Positions 53,801 to 64,000 of a stretch of DNA of 64,000 bases are shown here, one piece after another; the first letter of the stretch is position 1; each line of letters opens with the position of its first letter. Under the pieces are notes generated by a model. That model did no database searches, was not told the DNA's origin, and was given only the letters and a program-made list of their open reading frames with translations. This stretch comes from Bactericera cockerelli (lineage: Eukaryota > Arthropoda > Insecta > Hemiptera > Triozidae). Location of the stretch: contig CM044963.1 in the NCBI GenBank assembly GCA_024516035.1, positions 25,463,421-25,527,420 of the forward strand, written 5' to 3'. The position numbers and the translations under genes were made by a program.

Positions 53801-56800
53801 AAAACCCTCAAAAATTCTGTGGGAAATTGCAGCACTAAATCATCTTTTCTTGGGAAAATTTTAAAATTTTTTTCCCCTGCTGGAAATAGAGCAATTGAAA
53901 ATTCACTGGGGGTGGGCTACAAATTTCCCAAAATCAAGTAACTTTAACTACTCTTTATTCTTCCTCACAAAGCCCGGGGGGACCCTGGAACCAAAGTCAG
54001 ATAAAAAAATTTTTCAACCCTGCTGGATTTGAACACGGGCACCTTTGGGTGCAAGGCAAATTAGAGGGGGTGAAAAGGGGGCGTAGCTAGACTTTTTTTA
54101 AAAGGGGGGGTTTTTTAAGGGGTTTTGGGGGGGGGGGGGGGGTTCGAAATAAAACCCCTAACTTTATTCTATTTTTGCGGGGGTTTTCTTGGAAATTTCA
54201 GGAGGGGGGGTTTTGCCCCCCGGGGGCTATGCCACGCAGGGGGGACCATTTGGAACATTTCTAACAAACATGACAATACTGTTTGCGAAAAAAGGCCCTT
54301 TTAAAAACAGTACCAAACAGTTCTTGTTCCCACTGAAGTTGAGTAATTTTAAAAGGTTAGAATTAAAAAAGGTAAATTTTAAAAAAAAAAAACCACCTTG
54401 TGATGCTAAATAAGGGGTTTAAAGTTGTTAAAAAATTTTTTTGAGAATGGGGAAAGGGAAAAAATCCCCTAAAAATTTGTAGTTTATCAGAAAGATAAAA
54501 GATAAAATCCCAAATTTTTTTTTTTCTAAATTCATTTTAAAAAAGGTTTTCTTTTTTCCCCCATTTTTTTGTGGGGGAAAAAAATTTCATTTTTTGGTTT
54601 TTTAAAAGAACAAAAAATACATTTTTCCCCAAATAGTTTTTTTTATTAAAAAGATTTTCATTTTTAAATTTTTTTTTAGCTCAATAGGAAATTTTTTTAA
54701 TTTTTTTTTGGGGTGAAAAAAAAAACCTCTTCACAATTTTGGGGACACCCTAATAAGACCCCCCGACTTTTTGATTTTTTTTAAATTTAAAATTTTACTT
54801 TTTTTCGGTTTTCCCCAGGGCATTAAAAAAAGAAACTATTTTATTTTTAAAGGGGTTTGGGGGAAAAACCCCCAAAAACCCAAATAAAGAAACAGAAAAA
54901 TTCCCCCCGCTAAAAAATTTTTTGCTGGCGTTTTTCCCCAAATTTTGTGTTTTTTTTGGGGCCGTTTTTTAAAAAAAAAAATTTTTAAAAATTAAAAAAA
55001 AAAAGTTGCTTTTTGTTGGAAATGTGGGTTGGTGTTTTTTGCTTTCCTGGCCAGGCTTTTTTTTGCATTTAAAGGGGACTTCAAAGAACTGCTGTCTGTC
55101 CCCAATTGTCATTGTCATCAGGTACGCTGGACATGATCTTCCCCCCTTGTCCCTAACATATATTTCAATTCTGCAAAGATCGTGGGGGGTTGAAGCCACT
55201 CCCAAAATCTGAACTCCCTTTATGGGGAAAATTTTTTTTCCCGTTCACTTTTTTCGTTTGTTCTGGCTTGGTTAAACACCCCCTTGTATCACAAAAAAGT
55301 TTCACGTTCATTTGGGGGAAAAAAAAACTATTGCTTTGGGCACAGCCTTTTTTACTTTTATTTGGAAAATTTACTTTTTTTTCTTGACAAGATTTTTTAC
55401 AAACCTCAAATTTTTTTAACTTTGTGGGAAAATTTTGAAGAATTCCTAAAACACAGCTGGTAAATAGATTTTTTGGGTTAACAACAAAATGAAAAACCCC
55501 AATTTGTATTATCTACTAGATAAAAAATGAGATAATGAATTTTTTTTGAAGTAAAAAACACAACCTCAATTTTATTTTTTTTAAAAGTTTTTAATTACCA
55601 CCGGGGAAAAGGCCCAAAAAAATTTTGTGCCAAGGGGAAAAGGGTTTTTAAAAAAAATTTTGTTTTGTCAACAACCAAAAAAAATTTTACAATATTACTT
55701 AACTAGGTATAGAAGAAATTTTTTGTAACTTTTTTTGATCTTTCGAAACTTTTGTTTCCTAAATTCAAAAGTGTTGAAACTGAAACCACATCAAAAAATT
55801 TTCACTTTATTGATAAAAAAGCTGCTAACTTCATTATGAAAAAAATTTAAAATCACGTTTTTTTTTAAAAAAATTCAAAAGTAACTTCTTTAAAATGGTT
55901 TCCCTTTTATCATTTTTTTTGAATAATATCACTATAATCTTGTGGCTCTTCGGGCAAAAAAAAAAAAACTAGCTTTTTTCCCCGGGAAACGCAAAGCAGA
56001 GAAATTTTTTAAAAAAAAAATTTATTAAACCCAAAAAATTTTTTTGGGTTTTTTTCCTCGGAAAATTCTGGGACCCGTTACTTCTTGAAGTTCTTGTTCT
56101 CTCCTTCTCCTTTCCTCCACTTCCTATTCACCCAAAGCTGGTCATACTTTTTTACTTCTCCCGCATGCATTGTTTAAAAAATTTATATAAAAATTTTTAA
56201 AGGGGCTCTGCCCCCGAGAGTTTTTTTAAAATACACGCCAAAGGGCAGGAGCTCTACAACCCCCCCAAAAATTTTTTGAAGCGTTTCGATTATTTGATTT
56301 TTATACCTACTCTTAGGGGGATATAATTATAGGACTTTATTTTTTTTAATTAGGACCCCTTTTAAAATTAAATTATTTGAATCTGCTGTATTAAAAAACC
56401 TATCTATTTATACCCCCCCTGACCATTTTTTTTTGAAAAAATTTTGGGGGTTTTGTGGTTTTAAACATTGAAAATTAAACACCATTAAAAAAATTTCCCA
56501 ACCCCTTTAAATTAAAAAAAAAACATTGAAAAACCCTTTTGTCCCCCCAAAAATTAAAAATTTTAAAAATAAAAGGGGAATTTTTAAAAAATTTGAAATT
56601 AAAAATTTTTTAAGGAAAATGTTGTTCCCGGGGTTTGAAAGCGGGGGGGAAAAATGACAAATAAATGGTTAAAAAAAGGGAAAGATATTTTAGGTGGATG
56701 AAAGGGGGAATTTTCTTGGGGTTTAAATATGGAAATTTTCAAATTTGAGTGCTTTAGTTTTGAAAAAAATTTTAAATTTTAAAATTTTTTGGAAAAATAA

Positions 56801-57339
56801 TTTTTGGGGGGTCATAAAAATTTAACAATATTTTTTCCCCTTAAAATTTTTTCCCAAAATGGGGGTTAAAACTTTGAAAAAATGTTTTTTTAAGTTCCTT
56901 TTTGGTTTAATTTCCCCTCCAAAAAATTTTTTCAAACTTAAAGGGGCCCCTTTTCTCCTAAAAACCAAACCTTTTCACTTTAATTTCTCCAGTCATTTTT
57001 TTCCCCTTTATAATAGGAAACTGTTGGTAGTTTAAAACCCCCTTTTTTTTAAACTTTTTTAAAAAAAATCGGGAAAATCCCCATCTCAAAACGAATTTTT
57101 GGATAAATACTTATGCCAAAATTTTTTCTTTCTATAAAATAGAAATTTTAAAAAACCTCCCCGATAAAAACCTTTATTTTTTATACCTTGCACCTCTTAA
57201 AAAACCCCCATATTTGTTGGCTAAATTTTTTTGCAATACGTGAGCCGTGTTTTTTTGTGGGAAATTTTCGCCTTTTTAAAAGGCGGCACTGGTTTCCATT
57301 TGGGACCTTCTTGGGATCGCTCTCACACAAAAGAATTAG

Positions 57340-57535
57340 TGGGGTTTTTGTTGGTAGCTGTACGATTCCCCCGCAAGGAAGGGGAAAACCCCCTCCCTTT
57401 TTCCTCCAAATCGGACTTAAAAAACCCAAAAAAAAAAAATGACCCCAAAACATGGGATCTGGGCCCCCATATAATCCTCTCGCCACCGTGATTTTGGGGA
57501 TCAATACCTATCTCCGGACACGGAATTATTTTTTA
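57340..57535 (+). mobile_element. Distorted SINE-4 copy inside the low-accuracy region
   Basis: GGTAGCTGTACGATTCCC, GATCTGGGCCCCCATATAAT, TCGCCACCGTGAT and CGGACACGGAATTATT follow the order of the clean SINE-4 at 36825-37040 (reverse). Confidence 0.6.
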
Positions 57536-58063
57536 AATTTTTTTTTAAAGAAATTTACAAAATAGCTCAAATAAAGGTTTTTTTTAGTAATTGGGGAGTT
57601 AGAAATTTTTAATGAAATTGTGAGGTGGCTTAGACTTTTTTTTCCCAAAGATAGAAAACCAAAAAATTAAAAAGAAAAGAAGGGTGGTGGACTTTATCAA
57701 GACTCGAAACCTTTTCAGGTGTTCATAAACTCCCCCCCCCCCCCAACCCCCCCTTTCTTATTTTTGTTTGGGGAAGATTTCAAGGGCCCAAAAAATTTTT
57801 AACCGGGGTTTTTTGGTAAAATAAACCCCCACAGTGTGGTGGCGGGCACAAACGGCAAAAATTTAGCCCAAAAAAAGGGCCAAAAAGGGGGCTCCTGTAA
57901 GTTTAAAGGGGAAAAAAAAATTTTTTAAAAATAACTAATCATGTGTTGGGGTAAAAATAAATCCCTTTTCATTGAAAATTTTTTTTCATTGAAAAAATTT
58001 TTAGCTCCTTTTCCAAAATTTGGCAAACCCCGTAGCGTCTTGGGGGTCTGGGTTCGGTCACTA

Positions 58064-58165
58064 AGGCGAAATTAATAACGTTTTTGAAAAAACCTCCTTT
58101 TCCCTTAGTCCCCGGATTGCGTACTGTGAAAAATAGGGAAAACCGACGCAAAAACAATGACTGAG
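58064..58165. mobile_element. Distorted copy of the 129-bp MITE
   Basis: GCGAAATTAATAACGTTTTT and CGGATTGCGTACTGTGAAAA match the clean copies at 38535 and 41339. Confidence 0.55.
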
Positions 58166-60625
58166 ATAAAAAATAAAGTTTATTAATGTTTTAAATTAAA
58201 ACGCAAAAAAATAAAGAGAACAAAATATGGCCCAAAAAAGCTTCGGGGGCAAATAACCATTAAATGAAACACTGACCAAAAGGTCCCCATGTCCCCATCG
58301 GTCCCAAAAATTTAGTTAGATAGGTTCATATAGTTTGGGGAGGGGAAAATTTAAAAAAGAAGCCCAGAATTTAAAAAATTTTCGAAAAAATTTCGCAATG
58401 AAACCCCGAAAAAAAAAAGGGGGGGTTCTTTGAAAAATTTTTTACAGCCCCTGTTAAAACCCCAAAAGGGTTTTTTAAAAAAAAATTTTTCTCCCCCAAA
58501 AAAACCCCCCAAAATCGAACCCCCCCATTTGCCTATTTCCCCCCCACTAATTTGAAATCTTTTTTTTTTTTTAAAAACTATTTTTTTTTTAAAACCCACG
58601 TAGTGTATAATTTTTTTTTCGTTCGTGTTGATTTTGTAATAAAATTAATGTGTAAAAAAATTTTTATTTTTTTTATTTTTTGTGAATTAAAAACAAAAAA
58701 AAATTTTTAAAAATTTTTTAAAAAAAAGAAAAAATTCCCGAGAAACCTTTTGAAAAAATGCAACAAAAAACAAAAAAAGCTAAATTACGGAAAAAATTTT
58801 TTAAAACTGGGATTTGAAATACAGCCCCCCAAATTTTTTTTTTAATTATATAAAAAAAAACAAAATAAAAATAAAATTCAAAAGTTTATCATTTTTCCAA
58901 ATTATTAAAATTTTTTAAAGAAAAATTAATTTTTTGTCCCCCCCTGAAAGTTTTTTGAGGGCCTGCCCCCTTTTTTGGTCAGATGCTCCTAAAAAAAACC
59001 CGCAACACGATGCCGTTAGAAAAATCTGACAACATGAAAAAAAGGGGCGAGAAGATGCTTTAAATTTCGGAATAAAAAAAAAATATTTGTAGAAAAAAAA
59101 CCTTCAAAATTTCAAACAAAAGCCCGCCAGGGGGGGAAAAATTTGAAAAAAAAAATCTTGTTGTAAAATTTTTTCAAATCTAAAGTTTCGCGAAAATTTT
59201 TTTAAAAAGTGTTTTTAAGATTTCAAGAAGTAAAAAATTGATTTTTTCAATACGTCCCTTTTTGGGCCTTGTTTTTTCTCTAAAAAAAACCCCCCGCGAC
59301 AGTCTACATTTTGGATCCAACTACGTTTCTTTAATTAAGGTTAAAAAGGGGAAGAGCTTGTTTAAAACCCCCCCTTTTGCAAAAGAAAGGGAAATTCCTT
59401 CTCTAACACAAATACAGCTTAGCCTAAAGGGCCCTTTCTTGTACTTACCTAGGCCCTTGGGATAAGGCTTTAAATTTTAACCCGGGGGATTACACTAGAA
59501 AGCATAAAATTTGTTAGAAAAAGAAAAACCCCAATAATTGTTCAGAGAAGAGTTAGGAGCTACAGCAACTGGTAGTTTTTAAAACAAAAAGGGAGGGGGT
59601 TTTATTCCTTCACATATCAAATTATTATCTACTTGAGTCTTGAATAAAAAATTTTTATTAAACCCAAATTTATACTTAATTGATTTCTTCTAATAATTTT
59701 CCCGTAGCCAAAGTAAGTGAAAATCCAAGGGACCTTTAAATAAAATCATAAGGGGTTTATAAACCCAAAAAGACAGAAAAGGGGTGAGTAAACAATAAGG
59801 CTATTTTAAAATTTTCCAATAAATCTTGATAATTTTGGGGATAAAAGGATTTTTAAAAAATGGGTTTTTCCCGAAATAATTAAAATTTTTTTTTTTGTAC
59901 CATGCATTGGGGGTTTAAACTGCAAGGATTGATTTCTATTTATCGGGGAGTGTGAAGCCCTTTTGGGTTTTCATCTCTTTAATCCTTTTAAATTTTCCTT
60001 ATCCCCTGAGACCCGGGGGTTTTACGGGGTTTGAACTTTTTAAAACTCCTCAAAAAAAACCCGAGTGTCCCCCTTTAAATTTTTTTCCCGAACATTTTCA
60101 AAAAAAAGTTCTAGGATAAACGTTGTCTTAGCAGGGGAAAAAAATTTTTTAACCTTCAGGCTGTATGAATTTAAAACTCAAGTTCTACAATTAAAAGTTC
60201 GGTCTAATCCAGAAAAAAGAAAGAAAGAAAAAAAAAAAAAAAAAAAAAAAACACTCAAAGGGCTCAGGAGGTTAATTTTTTTAAAATTTTGACTAAACCA
60301 CATTTTTTTAAAAAATTTTTTTACAGAACAACTAAATTGAGGGCCCCTTTCCCGACCCCTTTTTGGGGGGGTATTTTAAAAAAATTTTCTATTAAAAATT
60401 TTTTATTTTTTACTACCTTACCATGGAAGCGTATGCTGTATGAGGCATTAAAATTTTGTATTCTATTTTTCCCAAAATGTTTTTCAAATTCCCTTTTAAA
60501 CATTCATATAAACCCCCTTAAATTTTTTAAGGAAAAATTTCCCCAAAAAATAATACTGACATTTTAAAAATAATTCATTACCAATACAAAGGGGGTCCCC
60601 AAACAGTCAAATAAATTTTTAAGGT

Positions 60626-60800
60626 GGGTTCCCGCCATTTTGGGGGCAAAAATATTTGCAAAACTTGCAGGGGGCAAATTTTTTTGTTAAAGAAATTTTT
60701 GGGGAAAACCCTGTTTTTCCCCAAGGGCTAAGGCCTTGGATCGAAACACTTTTTTAAAGAAAATTTTACCCCGTAAGTAATTTTTGACTTTTTGTAAAGG
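60626..60800 (+). repeat. Distorted copy of the mariner-type end at 7117-7330
   Basis: AAACTTGCAG, AACCCTGTTTTTCCC, CTTGGATCGA and TTTTTGACTT fall at the same spacing as in the clean copy. Confidence 0.6.
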
Positions 60801-63800
60801 GAAAAACATGTATATTCCCTTTTTAAAGGGGGTTTTGGTTTTCTTAAAAAAAAAAATTAAAAAAACCGAGAGATATTTAATCATAAGTTAAAATTTTTTT
60901 TAAAAAATTTTTTTTTTTTCCCTTTTTTTCCCATTTTAAAAATTTTCACCCGGGCCCCGCGTTTCCCCAAAAAAAACTTACAATTAAAAAAAAAGAAAAA
61001 AAACCCCTATTTTCCTTATTTTTTTGGAGGATTGGTTTTACCAAAAAAAATTTTTACTCCCCCCTCAGGCGGAGGAAAAAAATTTAAATTTTAAAAAAGA
61101 ACGGTATGTCTTGTGGCATATTGTTTTTTTAAAGGGGCTTTTTAAAAAAATTTTATCACAATAAATTTCAGTGAGTACAATTACTTTTTTCAAGATACAG
61201 GGTTGGGGGCCCCTTTTAAATCCATATATTTGACCTATAACTCGTTAACTGTAAATTATGGAAAAAAAAATTTTTTAATAACAATAAAACCCTTATGGCC
61301 CAAGACCTTTCGAAAAGTTATAACTCGACATACTCTGTTGATTTTTTTTTTTCTTGTGGTTTTGCACCCCCCCCGGAAAAAAACATCGAAGAAAATTTAA
61401 AAAAAAAAAAAAAAAAATTTTTAAAACCCCCAAAAAGGGGGTTTTATTTTTAACAAAAATTTTTTTCCCAAAATTTTAGGGTTTAAAAACAAATTTAGGA
61501 AAAAATATATGGTTTTACGCGGACGTCCGACCCTGTAGGAAAAAAAAATTTTGGAAAAAAAATTTAATTTTCCCCCTTAAAAAAAAAAAAGGGGGTTTTT
61601 TGCGTTTTTTGTTTTTTCTAAGTCGTTTCGAAAAACCCTTTTTTTTAAAAAAAATTAAAAAAACATTTTAAAATAAAAAAACCAAAAAATATTTTTAAAT
61701 TTGAAATCCTTTTGGGAAATACCTTAAAAAAATTTTTCAATTATTTAAAAGGGTAAATTTTGGGGGAAATTTTTTGTAACCCTTTGTGGCTCCAACCTCA
61801 GATTGCATACTGTCTTGGTGGGGAAAAGGGATGCTAAGAAATTTTTTAAAGATGTACGGGCTAGACGCAAGAATTTATCTACTTTTGGCTCTACCCTTGT
61901 GATTTGTTAAAAGGTATCACACTGATTACTGAAAATTTTTTTTTAAAAAAAAGTTGAGTCCAAAACAAACCAGAGCCCTTAAGTAGTTATAAAATTTTTT
62001 TATAGTTTTTTTTTTAATTTCGTTTTTTCAATCGGTAAAAATTTTCTTTTTTTTTTAAAAAATAAAAAAAATTTGCCTTTAAATTAAAAATGCTTTTTTT
62101 AAAAAGCATTCTCTACACTATTTGTATTGTCCCCCCAAAAAGCCTCAAGAAAATCATGCTAACAACTCAAAAAAAACCCTAATCACTTTTTAAATTTCTA
62201 AAAATTTTTAGTTCAGTCCCCCCAAAATTTTAATTAAAAAAAAGATTCTCAAAAAATTTTTTTCTTTTTTTAAAAAAACCCCAAAATTGGGGACATATTA
62301 TTGTAACTTTTTTAAACAGTCATGTGGGGCCTTTGCAAAAAAATAAATTAAACTATCATTTTTTGTTTTTAATCACAATTTTATTTTTTGCTTTTCCCTT
62401 TTTCTTGCACAAAAATTTTTAGTTAAATGGGGAAAAAACCCCAAATCCCCGGAAAACAAGCCCCCCCCTTTTCAACTAAACCCCTAAAAGGTTTGGGTTT
62501 TGGGATTTTGTGAAAAAATAAGATTACATTTTTTTTTAATTTCTTAACGAATTGCTTCAAAGAAAATAATAACCCCCATTTTTTTTGGGGGAAATTGTTT
62601 TTCCCCCCCCAAAATCCTTTTTTGAAAAATGTTCAAAAAATTTATCAAACAGTGAACCATAACCTTGAAAAAAAAGGGCACATAGAATGGCTGTCAAAAC
62701 TTAAACAAAAGAAAAAAATTTTAAATTGGTTTGTCAAGGTTTTGGGTTTTTTTGGGGTATAAAAAACCATTTGAAGAAGAAGAAATATAAAATTTTTTCC
62801 TCCATAATATGAACAAAAAAATAAACATAAAAAAAAACCTTTGGGAAAAATTTTATTAGGGATATAAAACTTTTGAAAAATTTAATAGGTGCCTTTGAAA
62901 AAATTAAATTTTTTTTAAATGAAGAAATAAAGGGGGAGATTTCTGAGTTCTGATGAAAAAAAATTCTATAGAAAAAAATGTACAACCCCAGTTAATTTAA
63001 ACTATGAGTTAAAGGGAAAAATTAAATTTTTATTCTTTTTTTTGGCATTTTCCCCAAAAAGCTTGTAGTGTTAAATGTCCCTTTTTCAAAATAAGTGAAA
63101 GTATGATTTAAAATTTTAAAAAATTGAAGTTCTCCCCCTAAAAAAAAAAAAAAAGCAGAAAATATAAAATTTGCTAGGGGGAAATTTTGGGAAAAACCAA
63201 AAAATTTTGGTTTTTTTTGCATGGTAGAAAAGTAAAGGGAAAAAAAAAGGAAAAAAAAAAAAAATTTTTTAAAATTAAAAAAAAACAAAAGAAAATTTTA
63301 AAAAATAATGAAAAAAAAAATTGAATAAGAAAATCGAAAAATATATGGATTTTCGTCTCACTTAGTGCAAAAAAAAAAATTTTAAAAAAAAAAAAAACGT
63401 TTTCGATCATACTCTAAAATAGCCAGAGTTAAAAGAAACAAAAAACGAATACATTTTTTTGTAAGGCTGGTTTCCCAAAAGGGCAAAAAAAGGAGAGAAA
63501 GAGAAAAGCGCCCCAAGGGCCCGGGGGGAAAGGGTTTTTAAAACCGAAAATTCTTTTCTTTTCTTCTTCTGAGGCTCCTCTGCCTCGACAATTTTTTTTT
63601 GGGGTTTACCACCCCTTCATTTACTCTCTTTTTTTTACATTGTAGGTATACTTTCGTTTTTGCTTTTTGCTGTATAATAAAAAAAATTTGGATATTATGA
63701 AAGCTAAATTCAAAGCAGTAAAATAGAACTGTATTCCAGTATTGGGTTTAATTGGGGGGGCAGGCGTCGCAGCTAATAAGCCCGCAAGACTGGGGGATCC

Positions 63801-64000
63801 GATGGAAGGGCAAAAGTGCAAAAACGGCCCCTGTTTCCTTTTTGGGTATTTCAGTACATAATCTGGTTGCCCCTTTTTCACCCCAAAAATATGCCAGGGG
63901 GGAGCACGTTGAATTTCAAAAAATTCTCAGACGATCCCTCAATACAGCAACGTCTGGGTGGTAAAAATTTTCCATGGTCAAAGATTGAAAAACCCTTTCT

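Larger units (their letters stand above)
52104..64000. other. Low-accuracy sequence dominated by homopolymer runs; no reliable genes
   Basis: From the base after the gap the text changes: runs of A, T, C and G replace complex sequence throughout. Repeats known from the clean part can be followed through it at nearly constant spacing but with interior bases smeared into runs. ORFs here (Lys/Phe/Asn/Pro/Gly-rich) are products of the runs and should not be annotated. Confidence 0.85.

Noticed and set aside
52104..64000. Many Phe/Lys/Pro/Gly-rich ORFs
   Set aside because: Generated by homopolymer runs in poor consensus sequence; underlying repeats are noncoding SINE and MITE copies.

Overview
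This is a window of nuclear DNA from a eukaryote, almost certainly an insect. It is AT-rich, its genes are split by GT-AG introns, and most of it is repeats: tRNA-headed and 5S-rRNA-headed SINEs, LINE 3' tails, mariner/Tc1-type elements, MITEs and minisatellites. The repeat style gives an impression of a hemipteran (planthopper-like), but nothing here proves the order. I see no CRISPR array, operon, prophage or functional tRNA/rRNA gene.

Three genes are supported, all on the minus strand. (1) 1-1343 is the 5' part of a gene for a secreted protein made of 46-residue repeats; it runs off the window. (2) 17528-19758 is one large exon of 742 codons for a secreted, glycosylation-site-rich protein with no recognised domain; a broken partial copy lies at 16757-16905. 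(3) 26741-38072 is a complete seven-exon NTAN1 gene (protein N-terminal asparagine amidohydrolase, N-degron pathway). Its exons assemble in phase into 311 residues, the length of the human enzyme (310). Genes 1 and 2 share a layout: an unseen short first exon, an intron at the very start of the signal peptide, then a long exon.

Region by region: 1-1343 gene 1; 1744-4116 internally deleted mariner-like element with ~450-bp inverted ends; 4300-5100 Tc1-like transposase relic split by a SINE; 6804-8640 5S-derived SINEs; 8983-16144 a 7.2-kb DNA element carrying two nested tandem duplications, inserted in a SINE; 16430-19758 SINE, pseudogene and gene 2; 19946-25400 SINEs and MITEs; 25945-38072 NTAN1 with a minisatellite at its stop codon and another at its last 5' splice site; 38500-43200 MITEs, SINEs and a pentanucleotide array; 43307-49596 a foldback-type element with 2.3-kb inverted arms and a 9-bp target duplication; 50341-51405 a GC-rich exon-like patch, a hAT-like MITE and more SINE/LINE tails; 52004-52103 a 100-N gap; 52104-64000 very poor sequence full of homopolymers, in which degraded versions of the same repeats can still be traced.

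The genes do not form a pathway together. The main themes are repeat biology: a core segment shared by SINEs with unrelated Pol III heads, a foldback element, and repeated duplication of exon ends and 5' splice sites within NTAN1.
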